A stretch of 43,395 nt of DNA from CAYUEN01 sp964443745. GTDB lineage: Bacteria; Campylobacterota; Campylobacteria; Campylobacterales; QNZT01. Of this stretch, positions 1-8,195 are shown piece after piece. The stretch lies in contig CAYUEN010000017.1 of NCBI GenBank assembly GCA_964443745.1, forward strand, positions 1 through 43,395, in the 5' to 3' direction. The notes beneath the pieces are model-generated. The model saw only the letters and a program-made list of their open reading frames with translations, was not told the origin of the DNA and ran no database searches. The first letter of the stretch is position 1. Every line of letters begins with the position of its first letter. The translations under genes were made by a program, and so were the position numbers.

Positions 1-726
1 TTGATGGTCGTTCTGGTGGCGGGTATCTCTTTTGTCGGATATATTGCGATCAAGATTCTGGGAACGAGGCGGGGTGTCTATCTGACCGGGATTTTCGGAG
101 GGCTCATCTCCTCTACGGCCGTTTCGATCACCCTCTCCAAGCTCTACGCGATCAGAGGGGCGTTGATCAAAAACTACGCGGGAGGCATCGCGATCGCTTC
201 GACGTTCATGTATCTGCGGGTGCTTTTCGAGGCGACGGTGTTCAATTTCAAGCTCGCGAAACTGTTGATGTTTCCCTATCTGGCGGCGGCCGGCAGCGGG
301 TTGCTTTTCGTATGGTATCTCTATACCACTTCCAAAAGGCATACCGTCGAAGAGGGGGCGATTAAAAACAATCCGCTCGAACTCTCCGAAGCGCTCAAGC
401 TGGGGTTGCTTTTCGGGCTGATTCTCGGATCGATCGGATTTTTTCAGGAGCGGTACGGAAATGCCGGTGTCTACGTCGTTTCGGCTCTTTCCGGATTGAC
501 CGACGTGGATGCGATCACCCTTTCGCTCTCCAAACTCGCCGGCTCGAAAATCACGCAGATCGCCGCGATCAACGGAATCGTGATCGCCACCGTCGTCAAC
601 TCCGTCGTCAAACTGGGAATCGTCTTCGTGCTGGGAGGTCGAAGACTCGGTGCGGTGGTGGGGCTGTTTTATCTGATCACGCTCGTATGTATGGTTGGGG
701 GGATTTTCGCGGCGGGGATCGAGTGA
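1..726 (+). CDS. DUF4010-family membrane protein, 3' part (cut by window edge)
   Basis: The frame is open from base 1, so the true start lies to the left; 241 residues are visible. The protein is almost wholly hydrophobic, with about six to seven predicted membrane helices. It carries a GGLISSTAVSITLS stretch and a later repeat-like SALSGLTDVDAITLSLSKLA stretch, which I associate with the C-terminal DUF4010 half of MgtC/SapB-DUF4010 proteins. Those are inner-membrane proteins whose substrate is not established. The two similar SG(L)-T/S-A-x-ITLS stretches suggest an internal duplication, with each copy possibly lining a membrane path. The gene converges on the NYN gene, with 6 bases between the stop codons. 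The family is a fairly sure call; whether an MgtC-like N-terminal half exists upstream cannot be seen. Confidence 0.8.
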   Translation: MMVVLVAGISFVGYIAIKILGTRRGVYLTGIFGGLISSTAVSITLSKLYAIRGALIKNYAGGIAIASTFMYLRVLFEATVFNFKLAKLLMFPYLAAAGSGLLFVWYLYTTSKRHTVEEGAIKNNPLELSEALKLGLLFGLILGSIGFFQERYGNAGVYVVSALSGLTDVDAITLSLSKLAGSKITQIAAINGIVIATVVNSVVKLGIVFVLGGRRLGAVVGLFYLITLVCMVGGIFAAGIE

Positions 727-732
727 TCGCTC

Positions 733-1527
733 CTATCGGTTTCGCCGTCTGTCCCGGTAGAAGAGGATCTTGCGTCCGGAGTGGGGAAGTTTCTCCTCCT
801 TGATTTCGAAAAGACCGGTCGCTTCGATCAGTTTGGAGAGTTTCGGATAGCCGTAGTTGCGCGGATCGAAATCGGGAAACTGCCGCTTGATCAGCGATCC
901 GCTCTCCGCCAGGGGTGCCCAGCCGTCTTCGTCTGCCACTTCGTCGGCGGCGTTGCGGAGCATATTGATCAGCTTGGTATCCTGCGCGAGTTGTTGGCGC
1001 GTTTTGGGTTTGGTACCGCCGTTTCCGCTTTCTTCGCTCTTTTGCTTCTGTGGCTCCGTCCGCTCTTCCTCGTCCAGGGATCGCAAGACTTCGACATAAA
1101 CGAAATCGTCGCATGCGTTACGAAACGCGAGGGGTGTCTTGCGCTCCCCGACACCGAATACATGAATCTGGGACTCTTTGAGGCGGGAGGCGAGTTTGGT
1201 AAAGTCGCTGTCGCTGGAAACGAGGGCGAAAGCGTTGAATTTTCCCGAATAGAGCAGATCCATCGCGTCGATCAGCATCGCGGCGTCCGACGAGTTTTTC
1301 CCCTGTGTGTAGGAAAACTGCTGAATCGGCTGGATCGCCAGTTCGTTGACGATCTTTTTCCAGTTTTTCAACTCCGGTGCGCTCCAGTCGCCGTAGGCGC
1401 GTTTGACGATGATGTTGCCGTGTTTGGAGAGTTCGGTGAGGATCGATCCCAATGAGGCGGCGCGGGCGTTTTCCGCGTCGATCAAGACGGCGATCTTCAT
1501 ATCTTTTTTGTCGGTGGCCGCCATCAC
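733..1527 (-). CDS. NYN-domain putative ribonuclease with C-terminal OST-HTH/LOTUS domain
   Basis: The 264-residue protein has an N-terminal NYN (PIN-like, DUF88/LabA type) domain at about residues 10-150. Acidic residues sit where these nucleases bind metal: the IAVLIDAEN strand (D17), the KNSSDAAMLIDAMD segment, and LVSSDSDF. A charged low-complexity linker (about 150-180) leads to a winged-helix OST-HTH/LOTUS-like domain (about 185-255, with GWAPLAESGSLIKRQFPDF), a module known for RNA binding. Family knowledge therefore suggests RNA cleavage or RNA turnover; no substrate is implied here. The listed start is GTG; the ATG one codon later (base 1524) gives a TGATG junction with the DksA-like stop. 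Either way it is translationally coupled to that gene. A third start, Met10 (base 1500), lies closest to the domain but has no clear ribosome site. Confidence 0.85.
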   Translation of the reverse strand: MMAATDKKDMKIAVLIDAENARAASLGSILTELSKHGNIIVKRAYGDWSAPELKNWKKIVNELAIQPIQQFSYTQGKNSSDAAMLIDAMDLLYSGKFNAFALVSSDSDFTKLASRLKESQIHVFGVGERKTPLAFRNACDDFVYVEVLRSLDEEERTEPQKQKSEESGNGGTKPKTRQQLAQDTKLINMLRNAADEVADEDGWAPLAESGSLIKRQFPDFDPRNYGYPKLSKLIEATGLFEIKEEKLPHSGRKILFYRDRRRNR

Positions 1528-1865
1528 TCCGCTTCCACGACCGTTCTGGCCGTCGGATTGGCTTCGAGTCGCTCCACGGGAATCGGCTTGCCGGTCTTTT
1601 CGCAGATTCCGTAGCTTCCCTCCTCGATACGTTTGAGGGCTTCCTTTACCTCTTCGAGTTGGTTTTTGAGCGATTCGAGTACCGATCTGTCTCTCGTATT
1701 CTGAATCTTCAGCGTCGCCAGATCTTCGACGTCGTTGATATCACCCTGTGCGGCGATCGTCTCTATCTCTTCGTTGACGCTGGCGATCTGCCGTTCCAGG
1801 TCCGCCTTTTTTTCTTCGAGTATCTTTTTGAAATGGGATAGATCGATATCCTCTCTTCTTCGCAT
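1524..1865 (-). CDS. DksA/TraR-like protein lacking most zinc-finger cysteines
   Basis: The 113-residue protein has a long coiled-coil hairpin (about residues 10-80) with a DINDVEDLA tip. Its C-terminal end, GSYGICEKTGKPIPVERLEANPTA, aligns with the DksA/TraR zinc-finger signature. Only the first cysteine (C88) remains; the other three ligand positions are T91, V109 and A112, so a normal C4 zinc site cannot form. DksA-type proteins bind the RNA polymerase secondary channel with ppGpp, and zinc-independent paralogues such as Pseudomonas DksA2 also have CxxT-type sites. The ATG at 1865 was chosen because AGGAGT precedes it by about 8 bases; an upstream ATG at 1904 lacks such a site. It is the first gene of a two-gene unit with the NYN protein and is divergent from metK. 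Confidence 0.85.
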   Translation of the reverse strand: MRRREDIDLSHFKKILEEKKADLERQIASVNEEIETIAAQGDINDVEDLATLKIQNTRDRSVLESLKNQLEEVKEALKRIEEGSYGICEKTGKPIPVERLEANPTARTVVEAE

Positions 1866-1933
1866 CTTGTGGACTCCTATGATTTTATTCACACATGATA
1901 ACATGTTTGGATCAAAACCAAAAGGAATCGTTT

Positions 1934-3133
1934 ATGTATCTTTTCACTTCCGAAGCCGTTTCACCCGGCCATCCGGACAAATGTGCGGATATTATCGCCG
2001 ATACTATCGTCGACAGGCTGTTGCAGCTCGATCCCGACGCCAGGGTCGCGACGGAGGTCTTCATCAGCGGGAAAGAGGTCGTCATCGGAGGTGAAGTGAA
2101 GATCGATATGCCGCTGGATAGAGAGTTTTATCACCTCTGCGCCCGTGACGCACTCGGCGAAATCGGCTATCCCGAAGCGGGATTTTCGGAGACGGAAACA
2201 CTCGATCCTTCGACAATCGATACGCATATCTTCATCTCCAGGCAGTCTCCGGACATCAGTATCGGCGTCGATCGTGAGGGAGGGGAGATCGGTGCGGGTG
2301 ACCAGGGGATGATGATCGGATACGCCTGCGGGGAGACGCCGGAATTGATGCCTTCGGCGATCGTCTGGGCACGTCGGTTGCGGGATGCGCTCTATAGCCA
2401 TGCTCTTGCGCATCCGGATCGTTTCGGTATCGATATCAAAACACAGGTGAGTGTCGATTACGGCGATTATGGCGGGTTTGTTCGCGCAGAAGCGAGAAGG
2501 GTCGCCAAGGTCGTCGCGGCCGTACCCCATGCCGCCGACCTTACGATCGAAGAGGCCGGAGCGCAGATCAAAAAGGTGATCGTGGCAACGCTCGAGAGAG
2601 AGAAGATCCCTTTCGATCCGGAAGAGACGGAGTTCGTCGTCAACGGAACGGGCAGGTATGTCAAACACAGCCCCCTCGCCGATTCGGGTCTTTCCGGCAG
2701 AAAGGTCGTTTGCGACACTTATGGCGCCTACGCTCCGATCGGCGGAGGATCTCAGAGTTCGAAGGACTACACCAAAGTGGACCGTTCCGGTCTGTATGCC
2801 GCCAGATGGATCGCCAAACACATCGTCGCTTCGGGCAGAGCGAAAAAAGCGATGGTGGAAATCGCCTACGTCATCGGCAGGGCCGAACCTCTCCATCTGA
2901 CGGTCGATACCCGGGGTACGGGAGATATCGACGATGCCAAACTCGGTGAACGCATCGCCGAAGCGTTCGCTTTGACGCCGCGCTGGATCACGGAACGTTT
3001 CGGACTCGACACCCCCTCTTCTCACACCTTTTTGTATGCGGATGTGGCGGCCAGAGGACAAGTCGGTATCGAAGGCTATCCGTGGGAGCGACTGGACGAA
3101 GAGACTCTCGCCTGGTTTCGAAATCTCTCTTAG
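1934..3133 (+). CDS. metK: S-adenosylmethionine synthetase
   Basis: This enzyme makes S-adenosylmethionine from methionine and ATP in the cytosol. The 399-residue product begins MYLFTSEAVSPGHPDKC, with the GHPDK motif of the family. It also has GAGDQGMMIGYA (the conserved GAGDQG loop) near residue 120, GGGSQSSKDYTKVDRSGLY (the phosphate-binding region, usually GGGxxSGKDxTKVDRS) and TRGTGDIDDAKLG near the end. Its length is slightly above the usual 380-390. ATG at 1934 was chosen because AAAGGAA lies 7-13 bases upstream and homologues begin at this point; the open frame extends 13 codons further upstream without support. Its stop (TAG) overlaps the stop (TAA) of the convergent radical SAM gene within the bases TTAG. 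Confidence 0.97.
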   Translation: MYLFTSEAVSPGHPDKCADIIADTIVDRLLQLDPDARVATEVFISGKEVVIGGEVKIDMPLDREFYHLCARDALGEIGYPEAGFSETETLDPSTIDTHIFISRQSPDISIGVDREGGEIGAGDQGMMIGYACGETPELMPSAIVWARRLRDALYSHALAHPDRFGIDIKTQVSVDYGDYGGFVRAEARRVAKVVAAVPHAADLTIEEAGAQIKKVIVATLEREKIPFDPEETEFVVNGTGRYVKHSPLADSGLSGRKVVCDTYGAYAPIGGGSQSSKDYTKVDRSGLYAARWIAKHIVASGRAKKAMVEIAYVIGRAEPLHLTVDTRGTGDIDDAKLGERIAEAFALTPRWITERFGLDTPSSHTFLYADVAARGQVGIEGYPWERLDEETLAWFRNLS

Positions 3134-4155
3134 TGCCAGACCCCTTCCAACCGATATCCGCAAAACGGACACGTTCCATCCGCATCGAGATGGTTGGTGA
3201 CGTACTGACCGATGCGGCCGCGTCGATCGATGACGCGTTTTTGACATGAGGGGCAGTAGGTGGATTCTCTGTCCTCGTCGTCGAGATTCCCCACGTAGAC
3301 ATATTTGAGCCCCTCTTCCTTTCCGATTTCATAGGCGCGCCTGAGTGTCTTGGCGGGCGTGGGCGGAACGTCGAGCATCTTGTACATCGGATAGAAAGCG
3401 CTCAGATGCCATGGAATGGCCGAATCGAGATCGACCAGAAATTTCGCGATATCGCGTATCTCTTCATCCGAATCGTTTTTGCCGGGGATCAGCAGAGTCG
3501 TCGTTTCGATCCAGATTCCCTTTTTATGGGCGTATCTTATCGCGTCCAGGACCGGTTCGAGTCTCGCTCCGCAGATCTTTTTGTAGAAGGCGTCGGTGAA
3601 TCCTTTGATATCGATATTCATCCCGTCGACGAAAGGGGCGAGTTCGTCGATCGCTCTGTGTGTTTCGTATCCGCTGGTGACGTAAATGTTTTTGAGCCCC
3701 TTTTCGTGTGCGAGTTTCGCGGTGTCGTAAGTGTATTCGAAGAAGACGATCGGTTCGTTGTAGGTATAGGCGATGCTTTCGCATCCGTATCGCAATGCCG
3801 CTTCCACCGCTTTTTGGGGCGGCAGTTTTTCACCGAAGATTCGGTGGTCATGCTCTTTGGGATACTGGGAGATGTCGAAATTCTGACAAAATTGACAGCG
3901 GAAATTGCATCCGACCGTACCGAACGAAAAGGATTTCGAGCCGGGTTGAAAGTGGAACATCGGTTTTTTTTCGACAGGATCGACGTTTACCGCCGCCGCC
4001 AATCCGTATACCAGAAGTCGCAGTTGGCCGTTTTCGACTTTCCTGACACCGCAGATACCGTATTGACCTTCTTTGAGTTTGCAGCGGTGCGAACACGCTT
4101 CGCAGACGATGCGTCCATCCTCCAGTTTTTTGGATAGCCAGGCCGGTGCGGACAT
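3130..4155 (-). CDS. amrS: AmmeMemoRadiSam-type radical SAM enzyme (AmrS-like)
   Basis: The 341-residue radical SAM protein has its cluster motif CNFRCQFC (C83, C87, C90; CxxxCxxC). An N-terminal cysteine set (C18, C21, C25, C35) precedes it, and a C-terminal zinc-ribbon-like tail (YCPSCQKR then CPFCGYRL) follows. The layout and the WLSKKL-EDGRIVCEACSHRC opening match the AmmeMemoRadiSam system radical SAM proteins, relatives of pyruvate-formate-lyase activating enzymes. Their partners AMMECR1 and Memo are not in this window, so the protein stands alone here. The biological product of the system is not settled. The start has AAGGAGG about 7 bases upstream and a TATAAT box at 4185-4190. The family call is firm; the function is open. 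Confidence 0.9.
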   Translation of the reverse strand: MSAPAWLSKKLEDGRIVCEACSHRCKLKEGQYGICGVRKVENGQLRLLVYGLAAAVNVDPVEKKPMFHFQPGSKSFSFGTVGCNFRCQFCQNFDISQYPKEHDHRIFGEKLPPQKAVEAALRYGCESIAYTYNEPIVFFEYTYDTAKLAHEKGLKNIYVTSGYETHRAIDELAPFVDGMNIDIKGFTDAFYKKICGARLEPVLDAIRYAHKKGIWIETTTLLIPGKNDSDEEIRDIAKFLVDLDSAIPWHLSAFYPMYKMLDVPPTPAKTLRRAYEIGKEEGLKYVYVGNLDDEDRESTYCPSCQKRVIDRRGRIGQYVTNHLDADGTCPFCGYRLEGVWH

Positions 4156-4184
4156 TTGAGCCTCCTTTTTAAATAGTTTTTATA

Positions 4185-4190
4185 ATTATA
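4185..4190 (-). promoter_or_regulatory. -10 box for the amrS-like gene
   Basis: A perfect TATAAT on the minus strand lies 30 bases upstream of the ATG, followed by AAGGAGG. No convincing -35 hexamer is seen, as is common for vegetative promoters in this phylum. Confidence 0.5.
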
Positions 4191-4219
4191 CTCTCATTTG
4201 GAAAGGAAAGGTAAACCGT

Positions 4220-4225
4220 TATAAA
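4220..4225 (+). promoter_or_regulatory. -10 box for trkA-trkH-macro operon
   Basis: TATAAA lies 25 bases before the trkA ATG in a 94-base AT-rich divergent gap. The trkA ribosome site GGAAAGGAG (4237-4245) lies between. The -35 is not recognisable. Confidence 0.45.
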
Positions 4226-4249
4226 ATAGTTTTTTTGGAAAGGAGTGAA

Positions 4250-5575
4250 ATGAATATCATCATCGCGGGAGCCGGAAGAGTGGGATACCGGCTCGCCAAA
4301 ACGCTCTCTTTCAAGCACAACGTCACGGTCATCGACAAAAATGCCGAGGCGCTGAGTGTGTTGCTGGAGAGTATCGATGTCCTCTCCATTACCGGGAATA
4401 TCGAAGACCCCGATACCTACCATTCGCTTCTCAACCGCAGCTTCGATATCTTCATCGCCGTAACCGACAGCGACGAAGCCAATATCCTCTCCACCCTGAT
4501 CGCCGACGACGTGATCGACGCGAAAAAGAAAATCATCCGTCTGAAAAACGCCTACTTCGCCAAAAGCTCGATAGCCGAAAAACTGGGTGTGAGCGATGCT
4601 GTTTTTCCATTCGTGACGACGGCCAAATCGATTCGTGCGTTGCTGGATTTTCCCAAAGCGAACAACGTCAAGGAGTTCATCTATACCGATTACAAATTGA
4701 TTTCCGTTTTCGTGCAGAACGATGCGCTCGAAGGGGAGGAAATCGGCCGATTCAACGAAGAGAGATGCAGGGTGGTGGGGCTGGAGCGGGAGAAGAGATT
4801 TTTCATCCCGGACGAGAGGGAGACGATCAGGCAACACGATCTGCTCTACTTTTTCGGAAAGGCGGAGAATATTCGTCGGCTGTGTTCTGAAATCGACACC
4901 AAAATGCCCAGAAAAATAGACAGGATCACTATTTTCGGCGCCAATTTGCTGGGGCTGGAGATCGCGAAGTCGTTGGCGGAAAGAAGCGTGCAGATAAAGG
5001 TGATCGAGAAAGATACCCAGCTTTGCAAGAAAGCTTCTCAACTTCTGCAGGATCGCGCGAGCGTCATCAATAGCCGCTATATCGAACATGCGGTTTTCGA
5101 CGAGGAGCAGATCGCCCATTCCGATATGATTATCTCCACCGATTCGGAAGACGAGGAGAATATCGTACGTTGCCTGGAGGCGAAGGAGCGGGGAATAGAG
5201 CGGACCGTTGCGATCAACAACGATGTGGAGCACTATGAATTGATGCACAAACTGGGGATCATCGCCTCCAGAGGACCCAAAACGAACGCCTATTATGCGA
5301 TTCTCGAAAAGATCGGTTCGAGTGCCGTGATTTCGGAAAAACACTACTGTGGGGGGAGGGCTGCCGTCTTTTCGAGAAAGATTTTCGAAAATTCTCCCCT
5401 GATCGGCAAAACGATCAAACCACTGAAGGAGCGGGGTATCGAAAGTTTCGTTCTTTCGCAGGGTGAAATCGTTCCCTTCCTGCAAAAACGTACACTGGAG
5501 CGGGACGATGTCCTTTTCGTCTTTTTGGATTCGGAAAAAGAGGAGCGGGTAAAGCGGTGGATCTACTCACTCTGA
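4250..5575 (+). CDS. trkA: Trk potassium uptake regulatory subunit
   Basis: This is the peripheral cytoplasmic subunit that gates the TrkH potassium channel in response to nucleotides. The 441 residues form two RCK repeats. The first Rossmann fold starts MNIIIAGAGRVGYRLAK (GxGxxG) with an acidic end in VTVIDKNAE; the second starts near residue 223 with ITIFGANLLGLEIAKSL. In the second the usual GxGxxG has become GANLLG, so it may bind nucleotide weakly or differently. Each is followed by a TrkA-C subdomain (about 135-215 and 360-441). The ATG at 4250 has AGGAG 5-9 bases upstream; an in-frame TTG at 4235 lacks a site. The 3' end overlaps trkH by 19 bases, so the two are translationally coupled. 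Confidence 0.95.
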   Translation: MNIIIAGAGRVGYRLAKTLSFKHNVTVIDKNAEALSVLLESIDVLSITGNIEDPDTYHSLLNRSFDIFIAVTDSDEANILSTLIADDVIDAKKKIIRLKNAYFAKSSIAEKLGVSDAVFPFVTTAKSIRALLDFPKANNVKEFIYTDYKLISVFVQNDALEGEEIGRFNEERCRVVGLEREKRFFIPDERETIRQHDLLYFFGKAENIRRLCSEIDTKMPRKIDRITIFGANLLGLEIAKSLAERSVQIKVIEKDTQLCKKASQLLQDRASVINSRYIEHAVFDEEQIAHSDMIISTDSEDEENIVRCLEAKERGIERTVAINNDVEHYELMHKLGIIASRGPKTNAYYAILEKIGSSAVISEKHYCGGRAAVFSRKIFENSPLIGKTIKPLKERGIESFVLSQGEIVPFLQKRTLERDDVLFVFLDSEKEERVKRWIYSL

Positions 5576-7011
5576 AAAATATCGCCAAATTCGTCTCGAT
5601 CATCGGTATCGCACTCGCGCTCTTTTTGACGATTCCCCTGCTCACCGGTTTGCTCTACCATGAAGATATCGGCAGATTCGCCCTTTTCGACTTTCTTCTC
5701 TTTGCGGCCAATCTTTCGATATTCGCCTCTCTTTATCGACATCGGATGCAGATGCGAATCAAAGACTCGATTCTCTCGGTCAATCTGATCTGGATTCTAC
5801 TCGGTATCGCCGGAGGCGTTCCCCTCTATCTCTATACGGGCGTGGATGCGGCGGAGGCGTTTTTCGAAGCGATCAGCGGATTTACGACAACAGGAGCGAC
5901 AATCTATACCGATATCGAATCGCTTCCAAAAAGCGTTCTGATATGGCGAAGCCTGATGCACTGGCTGGGAGGAATGGGAATCATCGTGCTTGGTGTGGGG
6001 CTTTTTTCGCTGATCAACCCCACCGGTTCGCTGACGATGTTCAAAGCCGAATCGACCGGTATCAAAATGGAGAAGATCACACCCAAAATCAGGGATACTG
6101 CATTGCGATTGTGGATCATCTATCTGCTGTTCACGATCGCCGATACGATACTGTTGAAATTGGGAGGAATGACGCTTTTTGACGCGATCAACCATGCCTT
6201 CTCCACGATCTCCACCGGCGGTTTTTCCACTAAAAACGCCTCTTTGGGGTTTTGGGGAGAGAACTTTTTCATTCTGTGGGTGACGACACTTTTCATGTAT
6301 CTATCAGGAATCAACTTTCTGGCGCATTTGCGACTTTGGAGCGGCGATTTCAGCGGGTATGCGAGCGAAGAGGTCAAATGGTATACGACTCTTTTTTTTC
6401 TACTTTCGGCTTCACTCTCTCTGATGCATTTTTTTCTTTCGAAAGACTCCTTTTTATTCAGCATTACACATGGATTTTTGACGATAACATCGGTTATGAC
6501 GACGACGGGTTTCGCCTCTTTGGATTATGAAAAGTGGGGAGCGGTGGCGGTGGCGCTCGTTTTTGTCGCGATGCTGATAGGCGGCAATGCGGGATCTACG
6601 GCGGGAGGAATGAAGGTGATTCGCCATATCGTCCTGTTCAAGAACCTCTTCGCGCAGATCAGGCAGATCCTCCATCCAAACGCCGTGATCGGTATCTATG
6701 TCGACAAAGGGCGAATCACGGGCAAGATTTTGGGAAGCGTAAGCGGATTTTTTCTCCTGTTCGTATTGACCAATACGGCGGTGACGCTCTATCTCCATCT
6801 GCGGGGATACGACGCGATGACGGCGCTCAGCACCGCGGTGGCGTGCGTGGGCAATATCGGTCCCGGTTTCGCACTGACCGGACCGGCACAAAACTACCAC
6901 TTCTTCAGCGATATGGACAAGTTGCTTCTTTCGTTCGCGATGATCGTCGGAAGGCTGGAATTTTATACCGTCATGATCCTCTTCGCGCGTGATTTTTGGA
7001 GAAAGTATTGA
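5557..7011 (+). CDS. trkH: Trk potassium transporter membrane subunit
   Basis: This channel-like inner-membrane protein takes up K+ as a TrkH dimer under TrkA control. The 484 residues hold about ten helices and four pore loops typical of the superfamily: ISGFTTTGAT near 110, STISTGGFSTKNA near 222, TSVMTTTGFASLD near 311, and VACVGNIGPGFALTG near 428. The C-terminus GRLEFYTVMILFARDFW is also characteristic. The GTG start lies inside the trkA 3' end, 19 bases before its end, with AGGAGCGGG upstream. The stop codon overlaps the TTG start of the macro-domain gene within TTGA. The family call is very secure. Confidence 0.96.
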   Translation: MDLLTLKNIAKFVSIIGIALALFLTIPLLTGLLYHEDIGRFALFDFLLFAANLSIFASLYRHRMQMRIKDSILSVNLIWILLGIAGGVPLYLYTGVDAAEAFFEAISGFTTTGATIYTDIESLPKSVLIWRSLMHWLGGMGIIVLGVGLFSLINPTGSLTMFKAESTGIKMEKITPKIRDTALRLWIIYLLFTIADTILLKLGGMTLFDAINHAFSTISTGGFSTKNASLGFWGENFFILWVTTLFMYLSGINFLAHLRLWSGDFSGYASEEVKWYTTLFFLLSASLSLMHFFLSKDSFLFSITHGFLTITSVMTTTGFASLDYEKWGAVAVALVFVAMLIGGNAGSTAGGMKVIRHIVLFKNLFAQIRQILHPNAVIGIYVDKGRITGKILGSVSGFFLLFVLTNTAVTLYLHLRGYDAMTALSTAVACVGNIGPGFALTGPAQNYHFFSDMDKLLLSFAMIVGRLEFYTVMILFARDFWRKY

Positions 7012-7547
7012 AAAAGAGACGAAACGAAAAGATCGTCGTCAAAACGGGCGATATCACGAAAGAGAAGAGTTGCGCGATCGTCAATGCCGCCAACTCCTCC
7101 CTGATGGGGGGAGGCGGTGTGGACGGAGCGATCCACAGAGCGGGAGGTCCGCAGATCCTGCAGGCATGCAAAGAGATCAGACGCACACGCTATCCCGAGG
7201 GTCTGCCGACGGGAGAGGCGATTGCGACACCGGCGGGAAATCTTCCCGCCCGCTACGTGATCCACACCGTCGGTCCGCGCTACCCCTCCTGTAAAGAGCG
7301 ATGCGAAACGCTTCTTGCCAACGCCTATATCAACTCCCTCAAAGTCGCCAGGGAGTTGGGATGTGACCGCATCGTCTTTCCAGCGATTTCTACGGGTGCA
7401 TACGGATATCCCAAAGAAGAAGCGGCACGCATCGCCTATCGGAGTGTGCGTGACTTTCTCGAAAAAGAGGGGGATATGGAGGTGGTCTTCATTTTTCGCT
7501 CCAAGGAGGAGGCGGATCGTTTCAGACGTCTCAACGCTTTGCAATAA
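7008..7547 (+). CDS. Macro-domain protein (MacroD-type ADP-ribosyl/O-acetyl-ADP-ribose hydrolase)
   Basis: The 179-residue single macro domain fits MacroD-type enzymes. It has VKTGDITKEKSCAIVNAANS (ADP-ribose adenine contact and catalytic Asn region), the glycine loop LMGGGGVDGAIHRAGG, PAGNLPARYVIHTVGP, and the second phosphate loop FPAISTGAYGYP. Such enzymes remove O-acetyl from O-acetyl-ADP-ribose or ADP-ribose from acidic side chains. The TTG at 7008 was chosen because TTGGAGAAAG precedes it and it overlaps the trkH stop as TTGA. It is therefore the third gene of a coupled trkA-trkH-macro unit, an uncommon partner for a potassium transporter. Whether it acts on Trk components or is simply carried along is unknown. 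Confidence 0.92.
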   Translation: MKKRRNEKIVVKTGDITKEKSCAIVNAANSSLMGGGGVDGAIHRAGGPQILQACKEIRRTRYPEGLPTGEAIATPAGNLPARYVIHTVGPRYPSCKERCETLLANAYINSLKVARELGCDRIVFPAISTGAYGYPKEEAARIAYRSVRDFLEKEGDMEVVFIFRSKEEADRFRRLNALQ

Positions 7548-7604
7548 CACTTCGCTAACACTCTTTCAATAAAATGGACGAGACGACAAAGGAGAGAGAA
7601 AGCG

Positions 7605-8195
7605 ATGAAATCGATAAAACAAATCATAATGGCGGGGGTGTTGGCATGCGCTTGTGTTGCGGGGGCCGAAACAAACACCACTCGAATGGAGCTGATCGCG
7701 CAGGAAGCGACGGCAAAACTTCAGGAGACTCTTGGAAGCGATCTGAAGAGGGTGTTGAAAAAGAGGGGAGTCGTCGAAGCGGCGAAGTTTTGCTCGAGCG
7801 AAGCGCAGAATATCACGATGCGAATCAACAAGGAGTTGGGTGGAAGTCTTATGATCCACCGTACCTCTCTCAGATATCGAAATCCGGCCAACGCACCGAT
7901 CGAAGAGGAGAAAGAGATTCTCGAAGCGCTGCAGACACTCCGAAAACATCACGTCGTTTTGCCGCACTCTTTGATGCAGAAGAAGAGTGCCCATCACTAC
8001 GTCTACTACAAACCGATTTTCATAGAAAACAGAGTCTGCCTGAAGTGTCATGGCATGAGCGCGAAAATCGACAAAAGGGTCAAAAGAGTCATTGCCGACA
8101 ACTACATCAACGATCCGGCGACGGGATATCGGATGGGGGACTTGCGGGGTCTTTTCGTCGTCGATATCAAAACCGATACGAACGATACGAAGTGA
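7605..8195 (+). CDS. Secreted DUF3365 (Tll0287-like) haem-binding protein
   Basis: The 196-residue product starts with a signal peptide (MKSIKQIIMAGVLACACVAGA, cleavage near residue 21). It carries one c-type haem motif, CLKCH, at residues 145-149, in the C-terminal half of a domain matching DUF3365. These are PAS-like haem sensor or redox domains often found in the periplasm or in front of histidine kinases. Here the domain stands alone, so it may be a soluble periplasmic monohaem cytochrome. The ATG has AAGGAGAG about 10 bases upstream. It lies 57 bases after the macro gene, with CAATAAAAT as a possible -10, and ends in a hairpin shared with the convergent nnrS-like gene. Confidence 0.82.
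   Translation: MKSIKQIIMAGVLACACVAGAETNTTRMELIAQEATAKLQETLGSDLKRVLKKRGVVEAAKFCSSEAQNITMRINKELGGSLMIHRTSLRYRNPANAPIEEEKEILEALQTLRKHHVVLPHSLMQKKSAHHYVYYKPIFIENRVCLKCHGMSAKIDKRVKRVIADNYINDPATGYRMGDLRGLFVVDIKTDTNDTK

Noticed and set aside
1961..3247. Long minus-strand open frame (428 codons) opposite metK
   Set aside because: The overlapping plus-strand frame is an unmistakable MetK; the antisense frame has no family features and reflects codon bias.
4169..5485. 438-codon minus-strand open frame opposite trkA
   Set aside because: A shadow of the trkA reading frame; rich in Arg/Asp/His with no domain and no ribosome site.
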